Assembly (NCBI GenBank): GCA_013824685.1
Contig: PNOG01000008.1
Coordinates: 105,455 to 154,840, forward strand
Source: Coprothermobacter sp.
Lineage (GTDB): Bacteria; Caldisericota; Caldisericia; Cryosericales; Cryosericaceae
Reading direction: 5' to 3'
DNA: 49,386 nt
Shown here: positions 23,695 to 32,669 of the stretch, piece by piece
Position numbering within the stretch: position 1 is the first letter of the stretch
Layout of the letters: the number at the start of each line of letters is the position of its first letter
Translations under genes and position numbers: made by a program
Notes under the pieces: model-generated
Told to the model about the DNA's origin: nothing
Databases searched by the model: none
Seen by the model: only the letters and a program-made list of their open reading frames with translations

Positions 23695-25109
23695 TCAAGC
23701 ACCTCGACGCATTTGAGTCCAATACAGATCTTGGCGCCGAACGGTCCGGCACGGAGATCATCCAGGTTGTGCCTGGTCTCCTTCTGTTCTTCGGCCGGCA
23801 CTTCCATGTGTCCAAGGTCATACGCGGCCTGGAGTCCTGCAATCTTGCCTTCCATCATGGCGGTGGAAGCCTCTTCAATGCCGGAGGCGTCACCTGCGGC
23901 AAAGATGTCGGGATTGCTGGTACGCATCGCCCAGTTGCGCTTGGCGACCCAACCGCCCAGCTCCCCCGTATAGGCGAGGTCCAGCTTTGCCTGCTCGAGA
24001 AGTTCGGTGGAAGGCTTGAGCCCCGCAGACAGACAGATCGTGTCGCACTCGATACGCTGTTCGGTACTGGGAATCGGTTGCCACTTCTCGTCAACCTCGG
24101 CGATAATCGCCGCTTCGACATGGTCGGTGCCGACCGCTTCCAGCACAGTGTGGCGCGTCATGATGCGGACGCCGTTCCGGGCAATCTTGCTCGCGTGGAC
24201 GAGATACCCTCCCACCCGTGTCGCGCCCTCGATGACCCCGACAACGTCAATGCCGGCCTGCATCAGCTGGTAACTGACGATGAGGCCGACGTTTCCCGCG
24301 CCGACCATCAGGACCTTGTTACCGGGCTTGATGCCGTAGACGTTCATCAGCGTCTGCGCAGCTCCTGCCCCGAAGACGCCAGGCATGTCGTTGTTCTTGA
24401 ACATCAGCATCTTCTCGGCCGCGCCGGTGGCGACGATGACCTTGCGGGGGTGGAAGAGGACCGCATGGTCCTGGTTGGCGGCACAGACAGCGCCCTGGAA
24501 CCACCCAAACGCTGTGAAGCCACGGTAGACTGTGATGTTGGGCGTGGCCGTCACCTCCTCGATCAGCTTCCTCGCGATGGTGATACCGCGCGTCCCGGCG
24601 TTCTCTTTCGCCGAGCCGAAGAACTTGTGCGTCTGCTTGACCAGCTGACCACCCAACTGAGGATTCTGGTCCAGCAGTATGACGTGCGCACCGGCCTTGG
24701 CTGCCCAGAGGGACGCTTCGAGACCAGCCGGCCCGCCACCGATGACCAGGACTTCTGCATTCTTCTCCTTCACGCCCTTCATGGCAGCCTGCACGTCAGG
24801 GATCTTTCCGTCACCGTGCTGGGTTTCGACGTCCATCCCGTCCCGGACCTGCAGGACGCAGGTACGCGTATTTGGAATGCCGTCGACGCGCATCATGCAC
24901 GATGAGCATTTTCCGATAGCGCAGAACATGCCCCGGGGACGGTAGAACCGGGAGGAGGTGCTGTACTGCTTCACACCGGCCGCATACAGAGCCATCGCTA
25001 TTGTCTCCTCGGGGTAGGCGGTGATCGCGGTGCCGTCGTACGTGACGTACACCGGGTTTCCCCGGTTCCACGCAAGGATCGGATGCGTGGCGATGCGATT
25101 GTCTTCCAC
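23691..25109 (-). CDS. NAD(P)/FAD-binding alpha subunit with N-terminal [2Fe-2S] domain
   Basis: A 472-residue protein joining two domains. Residues 15-95 are a Fer2_4-type [2Fe-2S] domain with C63, C68, C71 and C84 (FCAIGKCSSC...C). Residues 117-470 are a pyridine-nucleotide-disulfide-type flavoprotein with FAD motif VIGGGPAGLEA (122-132) and a second dinucleotide motif MVGAGNVGL in the middle. This is the HcnA-HcnB arrangement also seen in sarcosine oxidase alpha and proline dehydrogenase alpha subunits. GTG 25109 is the best start because GGAGAGGTGA lies 6 nt before it. It is the first gene of the four-gene operon and faces away from the liv operon. Confidence 0.85.
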   Translation of the reverse strand: MEDNRIATHPILAWNRGNPVYVTYDGTAITAYPEETIAMALYAAGVKQYSTSSRFYRPRGMFCAIGKCSSCMMRVDGIPNTRTCVLQVRDGMDVETQHGDGKIPDVQAAMKGVKEKNAEVLVIGGGPAGLEASLWAAKAGAHVILLDQNPQLGGQLVKQTHKFFGSAKENAGTRGITIARKLIEEVTATPNITVYRGFTAFGWFQGAVCAANQDHAVLFHPRKVIVATGAAEKMLMFKNNDMPGVFGAGAAQTLMNVYGIKPGNKVLMVGAGNVGLIVSYQLMQAGIDVVGVIEGATRVGGYLVHASKIARNGVRIMTRHTVLEAVGTDHVEAAIIAEVDEKWQPIPSTEQRIECDTICLSAGLKPSTELLEQAKLDLAYTGELGGWVAKRNWAMRTSNPDIFAAGDASGIEEASTAMMEGKIAGLQAAYDLGHMEVPAEEQKETRHNLDDLRAGPFGAKICIGLKCVEVLE

Positions 25110-25463
25110 TTTTTTCACCTCTCCGATGCGGATTGATTTCCTACGCTTGCAGTATAGAAGCACACTTGCTTTTTTCTACAAGCCAGTGAAATAAACGACA
25201 ACTCCTGGGGAGACGATGACGCCTCCAAGCTCATGGAACCAAGGTTCTACGAGATATCGGCTCTGACGATAGTCCGAGTTGACAGGGAAACAGATGTTGT
25301 ATTTTCTCGTACATCTATCAACATAGTGACGAACCACGATTCCAGGAGGCACAATAGAAAAGGACGGACTCCGACAAGACGGTACGGCACCACAGCTCTA
25401 GCGAAAAAGCTCGTACACGGTATCAATCTCACTACATTCGCGCGAGAAACAGGAGGTAAGAGA
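25110..25463. promoter_or_regulatory. Divergent control region between the dehydrogenase and liv operons
   Basis: This 354-bp region separates two operons likely to serve one pathway. Leftward, TATACT (complement of 25151-25156) with TTGTAG 19 bp upstream (complement of 25176-25181) is a plausible promoter for the dehydrogenase genes. Rightward, TTGACA at 25279-25284 is a perfect -35, but the best -10 (TATTTT, 25300-25305) is only 15 bp away, so an activator may be needed. A leader of about 150 nt would precede livK. No regulator gene is adjacent. Confidence 0.4.
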
Positions 25464-26627
25464 ATGAGAAAGACCGTATCAGTATTACTGGTTTGTATGC
25501 TTGCCGCAATGCTCTTCCTTTCCGGTTGTGCCAAGAAGACCGGAGACACCGGGCCCATCCAGATAGCGCTGCAGGCTCCTATCACTGGTGATTATGCCTA
25601 TGAAGGTCAAATGGCGAAGCAGTCGGTCGAAGTTGCCGCAGAACTCATCAACAAAGCCGGCGGCGTCCTGGGACGTCAGATCGAAATCACGGTCGTGGAT
25701 GACGGCTCCAACCCCAAGGACAGCGCAATCGCCGCCCAGAAGGCCGTCTCAATGAAGGTTGTCGCCGTCATCGGCAGCTACGGTTCGTCGGTCACCGAGC
25801 CGGCTATCGACATTTATGAGAAGAACAAGATGGTTGCGGTAGGCTATGGCTGCACCGCCCTCCGCCTGACCGTGGACAAGCAGCGCACTTACTTCTTCAG
25901 GACTTGCGGCCGCGACGATGCCCAAGGCCTGTTCTTTGCCAAGTACGCTGTCGAAACGATGGGTGCCAAGCGCATCGCCATCATGCACGACAACAGCACC
26001 TTCGCCAAGGGTGTCGCCGAGGAAGCCAAGAAGGCCCTCCAGCCATACCTCGATGCAAAGCAGACCGAAATCGTCTACTACGACGCCATCACTCCTGGCG
26101 AGAAGGACTTTTCGGCTGCCGTCACCAAGCTGCGCAACACCAAGCCTGACGTCTGGTACTTTACTGGCTACTATCCTGAAGGTGGTCTGGTGATCCGCCA
26201 GGCACGCGATGCTGGTCTGACCTGCCCGTTTATTGGTGGAAACGCTGCGATCAACGATGACTTCATCAAGATCGCCGGTCTTGATGTGGCCACGGGCGCT
26301 CTCATGACCCAGGAACCTCTGGTCACTGATGTCACGACCGCCATCGCTGGGCAGTTCCGCGACCTGTATCAGCAGAAGTTCAACACGATCCCATCCAGCC
26401 CGTGGCCGGTCTACGCTGCTGATGCTCTGTACGCCATTGTGGGCGCTATCGGCATAGCCAATTCGACAGATGCGGATGCCATTGCCGGCGCCATGCACAC
26501 CTACATGACCGGGGTGGAAGGCGTCACCGGCCCGACCCTCTTCACTTCACAGGGTGACCGCAAAGATGTTCCCTACAAGATGTACGAGGTTGCAGCCGAC
26601 GGGAAGCTTGTCGTCTATCAGCCATAG
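25464..26627 (+). CDS. livK: Branched-chain-type amino acid ABC importer, binding lipoprotein
   Basis: A 387-residue substrate-binding lipoprotein: signal peptide 1-21 with lipobox LSGC (C22), then a periplasmic-binding-protein type I fold (IQIALQAPITGDYAYEGQ at about 32-49; IGSYGSSVTEPA near 102-113; YFTGYYPEGG near 231-240). Family members bind leucine/isoleucine/valine, but also other amino acids, amides and urea. ATG 25464 follows AGGAGGTAAG. It is the first of four liv genes in one direction, ending at a terminator at 30269. The divergent neighbour operon suggests that the ligand may be the substrate of that dehydrogenase. Confidence 0.92.
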   Translation: MRKTVSVLLVCMLAAMLFLSGCAKKTGDTGPIQIALQAPITGDYAYEGQMAKQSVEVAAELINKAGGVLGRQIEITVVDDGSNPKDSAIAAQKAVSMKVVAVIGSYGSSVTEPAIDIYEKNKMVAVGYGCTALRLTVDKQRTYFFRTCGRDDAQGLFFAKYAVETMGAKRIAIMHDNSTFAKGVAEEAKKALQPYLDAKQTEIVYYDAITPGEKDFSAAVTKLRNTKPDVWYFTGYYPEGGLVIRQARDAGLTCPFIGGNAAINDDFIKIAGLDVATGALMTQEPLVTDVTTAIAGQFRDLYQQKFNTIPSSPWPVYAADALYAIVGAIGIANSTDADAIAGAMHTYMTGVEGVTGPTLFTSQGDRKDVPYKMYEVAADGKLVVYQP

Positions 26628-26656
26628 TCTCAAATCCTGATTGAAGCGAGGTCACC

Positions 26657-27568
26657 ATGGCCACGTTCTTCGAACAGTTGATCAATGGCCTGACCATCGG
26701 CTCGTTCTATGCACTGGTGGCATTGGGCTACTCGATGGTGTACGGTGTCATGAAACTAATCAACTTTGCCCATGGTGACCTCTTCGCCCTTGGTTCGTAT
26801 CTGGGCTACACCCTTCTGGTCGCGAGTTCGTCGTGGGTGACGGTCCATTTCGGGCTCTGGGGAGGGATGGCCGTAGCGATGCTCTTTGCCTTCATCGGCA
26901 TTGGCCTTGCAGGCGTCCTGATGGAACGTATTGCGTATCGCCCTGTCTATCCAGCAGGCCGGCTTTCGCTGGTCGTCTCTGCGCTCGGCATGTCCATCTT
27001 CCTGCAGAACGCCGTCATGGCCATCTGGGGCTCCCGTCCCCAAGCATATCCGGCAGCCGTCGTCCCTTCCGCACGCTTCTCCCTCCTGGGACTGCCTGTG
27101 ACCAGCCTGCAGGTCGTCATCCTGCTGCTCTCGTTCACGCTCATGCTGGTCATCTGGTTCATCGTCGAGAAGACGACGTTTGGCGCAGCCATACGCGCCA
27201 CTGCTCTCGACCGCAGCACTGCGACGCTGATGGGCATCGACGTCCGCGTCGTCATCTTCTTCATCTTCGCTCTGGGCCCCGCCCTCGGCGGCATCGCCGG
27301 CGTCATGAATGGCATGTACTACCGTGCCATCAGCTTCAACATGGGCTGGACCTACGGCCTCAAAGCGTTCACCGCCACCATCCTGGGCGGCATCGGCAAC
27401 ATCCCGGGCGCCATGATCGGCGGGTTGCTGCTGGGACTCATGGAATCACTGTTTGCCGGCTACGTCAGTGGAGCCTGGAAAGACGTCTTCGTCTTCGTCA
27501 TCCTCATCGCTGTTCTCCTTTGGCGGCCGACCGGGCTGCTGGGCGAGAAGACCGCGGAAAAGGTCTAA
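26657..27568 (+). CDS. livH: Branched-chain-type amino acid ABC importer, permease LivH
   Basis: A 303-residue permease with eight to nine membrane segments. The conserved start, LINGLTIGSFYALVALGYSM (residues 8-27), and the cytoplasmic coupling-helix stretch GAAIRATALDRSTATLMGID (about 177-196) are typical of LivH. GIGNIPGAMIGG near residues 244-255 is the family's late loop. It pairs with the LivM part of the next gene to form the membrane channel of the importer. ATG 26657 follows GCGAGG; 29 bp separate it from livK. Confidence 0.93.
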   Translation: MATFFEQLINGLTIGSFYALVALGYSMVYGVMKLINFAHGDLFALGSYLGYTLLVASSSWVTVHFGLWGGMAVAMLFAFIGIGLAGVLMERIAYRPVYPAGRLSLVVSALGMSIFLQNAVMAIWGSRPQAYPAAVVPSARFSLLGLPVTSLQVVILLLSFTLMLVIWFIVEKTTFGAAIRATALDRSTATLMGIDVRVVIFFIFALGPALGGIAGVMNGMYYRAISFNMGWTYGLKAFTATILGGIGNIPGAMIGGLLLGLMESLFAGYVSGAWKDVFVFVILIAVLLWRPTGLLGEKTAEKV

Positions 27569-27578
27569 GGCCTCTGCC

Positions 27579-29501
27579 ATGGGAATCGCAGAGAGCATCC
27601 TCAAGCGCGTCGGTTTGGGAGCGAACAAGCCCTCCGGCGACCAGCCCGTCGCATTCTGGTCCAGGAACCGTGGTTGGCTCCTCTTGGCCATCACCGGGGC
27701 CGTGTTCGCCGCATATCCGTTCCTGCCGTTCATTACGGACTACTGGATTGACGTCGCCTTCTTCGTGGGCATCTACGCACTGCTTGGCCTCAGTCTCAAC
27801 ATTGTTCTCGGCGAGGTCGGCCTGTTCGATCTGGGGCACACTGCGTTCTATGCCATCGGCGCCTATGTCACAGCCATCCTGAACACGACCATGCACCTGC
27901 CCATCATCGTGCTGTTGCCACTAAGTGCCCTGATCGCCGCGGGCTTCGCCTACCTGGTGACATCACCCGTCATCCACCTGAAAGGCGATTACCTGTGCAT
28001 CGTGACCATCGGCATCGGCGAGATCGTGCGTCTGACGATGATCAACAACCCCTTCAACCTGACAGGAGGGCCAAACGGCATCAACGGCATCGGCGGACCC
28101 AGCCTTTTCGGGCTGGCCATCAACTCGTCGACGCAATTCTATTTCTACACCTGGATCATCATCGGGGTCATCGTCTTCGGCCTGATACGCCTGCAGCACT
28201 CCCGCATCGGCAGAGCCTGGAACTACATCCGTGAGGATGCGACTGCGGCTGAGGCAAGTGGTGTGGACGTGCGTTCCTACAAGTTGCTGGCCTTCGTCCT
28301 GGGCGCCGCGCTTGCCGGCATGGCAGGCAACATCTACGCCTCCAAGCAGATGTCTGTCTCACCGCAGAGCTTCACCTTCATCGAATCCTCGCTGCTCTTC
28401 TGCATCGTGCTGCTGGGTGGCCTTGGCTCCATCCCCGGCAGTATCCTGGGGGCAGCCGTGGTCGTCGTGTTCCCCGAGGTCTTCCGTCAGTTCGCCAGTT
28501 ACCGTCTACTGTTCTTTGGACTGGCGCTCATGCTGATGATGATCTTCCGCCCGGGGGGCATCTGGCCGCGCAAGAGGGAAGGCACTGGGCTGGACGGTCT
28601 GGGTATCCGAGGGCTCCCCAAGAATGACGAAGACCTCATCCCGCTGGGCAAGCCCGATCCCGCCATCCTCAAGCCGGCCGACACAGCCGTCGTCAAAGGA
28701 GTGAGACTTCCACCCGTGACCGTGCCCATGGACGAGGGAATGCTGCTGCAGACACACGGTACCACCCTGAAGTTCGGCGGGCTGACCGCGGTGAACAACT
28801 TCGACCTGAACGTACGCACCGGCAAGATCACCTCGCTCATCGGACCCAACGGGGCCGGCAAGACGACACTGTTCAACATGATTACGGGCATCTACAAACC
28901 AACGTCGGGACAGATCGACTTCCTGGGACGCGACATCACCGGTCTCAAGCCCCATACCATCATCAGCTACGGGATCGCCCGTACCTTCCAGAACATCCGG
29001 CTGTTTCCGTCGTTGACCTGTATCGAGAACATCATGTCTGGTCCCCACTGTCATGCGCGGTCCGGGACATGGGCCGCCGTCATGCACACGGTCGCCGAAG
29101 TCCGAGAGGAACGGGACATCGTTGCCACAGCTGCCTACCGCCTCGACCAGGTGGGCCTGTGGAAATACCGCAACGAACTGGCCAAGAACCTGCCCTACGG
29201 GAAGCAGCGCTACCTGGAGATCGCCCGCGCACTGGCGACTGCTCCCCACCTTCTGATTCTGGACGAGCCCTCCTCTGGACTCAACGACAAGGAAAGTGAG
29301 GACTTGATGGTCCTGTTGCAAGCCCTTGTCAAGGAGGGATTCACGCTGCTGCTCATCGAGCATGACATGCAGGTCGTCATGGGCATCTCGAACTGGGTTG
29401 CCGTCATGGACATGGGGCAGAAGATCGCCGAAGGCCTGCCAAAGGACGTCTACAACAACCAGCGCGTCATCGAAGCATATCTTGGCAAGGAGGATGACTG
29501 A
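27579..29501 (+). CDS. livM: LivM permease-LivG ATPase fusion of the amino acid importer
   Basis: A continuous 640-residue reading frame joins two normally separate subunits. Residues 35-325 are a LivM permease (GLFDLGHTAFYAIGAY 81-96; EDATAAEASGVD 219-230; GGLGSIPGSILGA 280-292). After a hydrophilic linker (330-385), residues 388-640 are a LivG ATPase: Walker A GPNGAGKT (422-429), Q-loop Q471, signature region LPYGKQ (538-543), Walker B LLILDEP (558-564), H595. The signature departs from the usual LSYG. The fusion fixes one permease to one ATPase. ATG 27579 is 10 bp after livH and has no strong ribosome binding site, suggesting coupling. Confidence 0.92.
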   Translation: MGIAESILKRVGLGANKPSGDQPVAFWSRNRGWLLLAITGAVFAAYPFLPFITDYWIDVAFFVGIYALLGLSLNIVLGEVGLFDLGHTAFYAIGAYVTAILNTTMHLPIIVLLPLSALIAAGFAYLVTSPVIHLKGDYLCIVTIGIGEIVRLTMINNPFNLTGGPNGINGIGGPSLFGLAINSSTQFYFYTWIIIGVIVFGLIRLQHSRIGRAWNYIREDATAAEASGVDVRSYKLLAFVLGAALAGMAGNIYASKQMSVSPQSFTFIESSLLFCIVLLGGLGSIPGSILGAAVVVVFPEVFRQFASYRLLFFGLALMLMMIFRPGGIWPRKREGTGLDGLGIRGLPKNDEDLIPLGKPDPAILKPADTAVVKGVRLPPVTVPMDEGMLLQTHGTTLKFGGLTAVNNFDLNVRTGKITSLIGPNGAGKTTLFNMITGIYKPTSGQIDFLGRDITGLKPHTIISYGIARTFQNIRLFPSLTCIENIMSGPHCHARSGTWAAVMHTVAEVREERDIVATAAYRLDQVGLWKYRNELAKNLPYGKQRYLEIARALATAPHLLILDEPSSGLNDKESEDLMVLLQALVKEGFTLLLIEHDMQVVMGISNWVAVMDMGQKIAEGLPKDVYNNQRVIEAYLGKEDD

Positions 29502-29502
29502 C

Positions 29503-30243
29503 ATGGCGACAGTCCTGGCCGTCAAGAACCTTGTCGTCAACTATGGAGCCGTACAGGCCCTCAAGGGGATCGATGTCGAGCTGGGCGAGCACGATATCGT
29601 CGCCGTGCTCGGCGCAAATGGGGCAGGCAAGACGACGCTGCTCAAGTCCATCTCCCGCATCCAGACCATCAAGGGAGGCACCATCGAATACAAGGGAAAG
29701 GACCTTGTCACGGTGCCCGCCTTTCGTCTCGCCGGACTGGGCATTTCCCATGTGCCCGAGGGCAGACACGTCTTTGCCACCCTGACGACGGAGGAAAACC
29801 TGAACCTGGGCGCCTACGGCGTCCGCAACATGCCGGCCGGCAAAGAACTGCAGAAGACCAAAGAATGGATCTTCGACCTCTTCCCTATCCTCAAGGAACG
29901 GCGCAAGCAGTTCGCGGGGACACTCTCGGGCGGCGAACAGCAGATGCTGGCCATCGGGCGCGGGCTCATCTCCAAGCCCCACGTCTTGTTGCTCGACGAA
30001 CCCTCACTGGGACTTGCCCCCATCATCGTCCAGGAGATCTTCCGGGTCATCCGTCAGATCCACGAGGAAGAGGGTGTCTCCATCCTCCTGGTGGAACAGA
30101 ATGCCCGTAAGGCGTTGGGTGTGGCACGTTATGGCTATATCCTGGAACTTGGCAAGATCGCCATCGAGGGCGACGCCTGCGACCTCAAGAACGACGAGCG
30201 CGTCCGCGCCGCATACCTTGGGGGCTCCAAAGTCACTTGCTGA
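29503..30243 (+). CDS. livF: Branched-chain-type amino acid ABC importer, ATPase LivF
   Basis: A 246-residue ATPase with Walker A GANGAGKT (37-44), signature LSGGEQQML in the middle third, and Walker B VLLLDEPSLGLAP. LivF pairs with the LivG domain of the fusion protein as the second nucleotide-binding subunit. ATG 29503 sits 8 nt after AAGGAGGA, which lies at the end of the preceding gene; an ATG at 29494 is too close to that site. It is the last gene of the liv operon and is followed by a terminator palindrome. Confidence 0.93.
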   Translation: MATVLAVKNLVVNYGAVQALKGIDVELGEHDIVAVLGANGAGKTTLLKSISRIQTIKGGTIEYKGKDLVTVPAFRLAGLGISHVPEGRHVFATLTTEENLNLGAYGVRNMPAGKELQKTKEWIFDLFPILKERRKQFAGTLSGGEQQMLAIGRGLISKPHVLLLDEPSLGLAPIIVQEIFRVIRQIHEEEGVSILLVEQNARKALGVARYGYILELGKIAIEGDACDLKNDERVRAAYLGGSKVTC

Positions 30244-30268
30244 CCTGAACCAGCGTTTCTCCTCTCTG

Positions 30269-30290
30269 GGGCCCGGCATATGCCGGGCCC
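30269..30290 (+). terminator. Terminator after the liv operon
   Basis: A 22-bp palindrome with arm GGGCCCGGCAT (30269-30279), followed by TGTTGCTGG, lies 26 bp past the livF stop. Confidence 0.75.
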
Positions 30291-30355
30291 TGTTGCTGGT
30301 ACACGAGAAGCCAGGATATACCACAGACGTAGACAGCCGGTAGCGGAGCGCTGTC

Positions 30356-30383
30356 TTGAACAGCGTGTTGATTGACCTACCAT
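30356..30383 (+). promoter_or_regulatory. Possible promoter of the aldehyde oxidoreductase gene
   Basis: TTGAAC (30356-30361), a 16-bp spacer and TACCAT (30378-30383) match four of six positions in each box, 34 nt upstream of the start codon. Confidence 0.35.
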
Positions 30384-30416
30384 GTGAGCGGATCACTACC
30401 AACCCGGAGGTAGAAG

Positions 30417-32591
30417 GTGAAAACCATCGAGGAAATGCGACAGGCACACAAGGTCTTGGCGACGTATTCGTTTACGCCGGGAGGCGTGCGTGCCGGCTAC
30501 ACGGACCGCAGGTTGTACATCAATCTGACGACGAATGTCATCGAGGAACGTGCCATTGACCCAATGGTCAAGGAGAAATTCACGGGAGGGCGTGGCTACG
30601 GGCTGTACTACCTCTGGCAGGCGGTCAAACCGACGACGCACTGGAATGACCCCGAAAATGAACTGATCTTCTGCGCCGGACCGCTCACTGGCATCACACA
30701 GTATCCCGGTGCCGGAAAAATGCACTCTGTGACAATCTCTCCAGAGACAGGAGTCCCCGTCGACAACAATGGCGGCGGCTACCTGGCTCCGTACATGAAG
30801 TTCTCAGGTTTCGACGCGATCGAAGTACAGGGCAAGGCTGAGGAGGATGTCATCATCTTCATCGATGGCAACAAAGGCCTCGTCACCATCGAGACCGCCC
30901 CTGAGGAACCCGACAACAGCTGCGACCTGCCAGAAGTCCTGCATGAGATGTATGCTGATGGCGCCGGCGATCGCAAGAACGTCAGTGTCGCAGTCTCAGG
31001 CACCGGGGCGGAGCACTCACTCCTCGGCCTCATCCATATCAGCTACTGGGATGCCAAACGAAACCACACACGCCTCAAGCAGCTGGCACGAGGGGGACCG
31101 GGGACTGTTTTCAGAGACAAGAAGATCAAGGCTCTTGTCGTCCATTTTGCCGGAACGACTCCCCTTATCAACAATCCAGCTGACCTGGGACCTATCAAGA
31201 CCGCCGGTGCACGGATGAACAAGGAGATCCTGACGCTCGATCATACCCACAGCAGGATGCGCGAGATCGGAACTGCCAACACAGTCGAAATCCTTGACAA
31301 GGTCGATGTTCTTCCAGTCAAGAACTTCAAGTTCGGCTCGGACGCCAGAACAGTCGACATCAGGAGCGACGTGTGGTTCCGCCTCATCAGTCAGGACATG
31401 CCCGATGGCTGCTGGCTGGGATGCACCATGTCATGCGCCCATGGCATCGACACCGTTCAACTGAAGACAGGGCCTCTCAAGGGTCAGAAGGTGCTCATCG
31501 ACGGGCCCGAATACGAGACGGTGGGTGGGCTGGGTTCCAACACGGGTAGTTTCGACCCACTGTTTGTCGCCGAGGCCAGCTTCTACTGTGACTACTACGG
31601 TATCGACCTGGTAGGCTTTGCCACGACGCTCGCCTTTCTCATGGAGTGCTATGAGAATGGCATCATCAACAAGGAAATCACGGGTGGGCTCGATCTGCAC
31701 TTCGGCAGTGACATGGACGCTCTCGAGCTGATTCATCGGCTCGGTGAGGGTCGTGGCTTCGGCCTGGTCGCCGGCTTGGGCGTTCACAGACTCAAGAAGC
31801 TCCTGACCGAACAATACCATGCCAACGCCGACTTCCTGAATGACATCGGCATGGAGATCAAGGGAATGGAAGTCTCGGAGTACATGTCCAAGGACTCGCT
31901 GGCCCAGCAGGCGGGATACGCCATGGCTACCAAGGGTCCGCAGCACGACGAGGCGTGGCTCATTTTCATGGATCAGGTCAAGGGTCAACTGCCAACGTTC
32001 GACGACAAGGCTGAAGCTCTCTCCTTCTTCCCGCTTTTCCGGACCTGGTTCTCGCTCATGGGTCTGTGCAAGCTCCCCTGGAACGATTCCGAGCCGCGTG
32101 ACAACCGTGACAAATACACGGGCATGCAGGCCGCCAAGATCCCCGAACACATTGAGAACTATCTTCTACTCTACAGGGGCATGACGGGTATCGCGCTCGA
32201 CCTTGACGGACTGCTTGCACAGAGCAAGCGTGTGTATGACTTCCAGCGCGTCTTCAACCTGCGCATGGGCCAGGGGACCCGTAAGGACGACTGGATGCCC
32301 TATCGTGGCATGGGCCCGGTTACCGAAGAGGAATACCTGTCCCGCCAGGAACGCTACGAGAAGCAGTTGACCGAGGCCGCACACGTCGATATCGCAAGCA
32401 TGAGCCTTCAGCAAAAAATGGCCGCTCTACGCGAGTACCGTGAGTCGCAGTACCGTCAGCTTCAGGACGCGGTGTATGCACGGCGCGGCTGGGATGCCGA
32501 CGGGGTACCAACACTGGGCACACTCAGGAATGACGGCATCGACTTCCCTGAGTTGACCGAACTCGTGGAGCAGCACACACACGAGGAATAG
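30417..32591 (+). CDS. Aldehyde:ferredoxin oxidoreductase family tungstoenzyme
   Basis: A 724-residue protein of the AOR family, which uses a tungstopterin and a [4Fe-4S] cluster to oxidise aldehydes to acids with ferredoxin, or the reverse. Family segments include FTGGRGYGLYYLW (55-67), the pterin-binding stretch PGAGKMHSVTISPETGVPVDN read in part at 97-117, and AEHSLLGLIHISYWDAKR (198-215). Cluster cysteines are C332, C336 and C340, with C551 as the likely fourth; the CX3CX3C spacing differs from the CX2CX3C of Pyrococcus AOR. It is about 100 residues longer than that enzyme. GTG 30417 follows GGAGG by 6 nt. It follows the liv operon and may detoxify or use amino-acid-derived aldehydes. Confidence 0.88.
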   Translation: MKTIEEMRQAHKVLATYSFTPGGVRAGYTDRRLYINLTTNVIEERAIDPMVKEKFTGGRGYGLYYLWQAVKPTTHWNDPENELIFCAGPLTGITQYPGAGKMHSVTISPETGVPVDNNGGGYLAPYMKFSGFDAIEVQGKAEEDVIIFIDGNKGLVTIETAPEEPDNSCDLPEVLHEMYADGAGDRKNVSVAVSGTGAEHSLLGLIHISYWDAKRNHTRLKQLARGGPGTVFRDKKIKALVVHFAGTTPLINNPADLGPIKTAGARMNKEILTLDHTHSRMREIGTANTVEILDKVDVLPVKNFKFGSDARTVDIRSDVWFRLISQDMPDGCWLGCTMSCAHGIDTVQLKTGPLKGQKVLIDGPEYETVGGLGSNTGSFDPLFVAEASFYCDYYGIDLVGFATTLAFLMECYENGIINKEITGGLDLHFGSDMDALELIHRLGEGRGFGLVAGLGVHRLKKLLTEQYHANADFLNDIGMEIKGMEVSEYMSKDSLAQQAGYAMATKGPQHDEAWLIFMDQVKGQLPTFDDKAEALSFFPLFRTWFSLMGLCKLPWNDSEPRDNRDKYTGMQAAKIPEHIENYLLLYRGMTGIALDLDGLLAQSKRVYDFQRVFNLRMGQGTRKDDWMPYRGMGPVTEEEYLSRQERYEKQLTEAAHVDIASMSLQQKMAALREYRESQYRQLQDAVYARRGWDADGVPTLGTLRNDGIDFPELTELVEQHTHEE

Positions 32592-32613
32592 TCGACACAA
32601 GGAACGTGAACGC

Positions 32614-32650
32614 ACATCGCCCGGCCTCGTCGAGGCCGGGCGATGTTCTT
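32614..32650. terminator. Strong terminator between convergent units
   Basis: A 16-bp perfect stem (left arm 32614-32629, right arm 32631-32646, core CGCCCGGCCTCG) is followed rightward by TCTT. It can also stop the leftward permease transcript. Confidence 0.85.
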
Positions 32651-32669
32651 GCTCCTTCAAATGAGTCGT

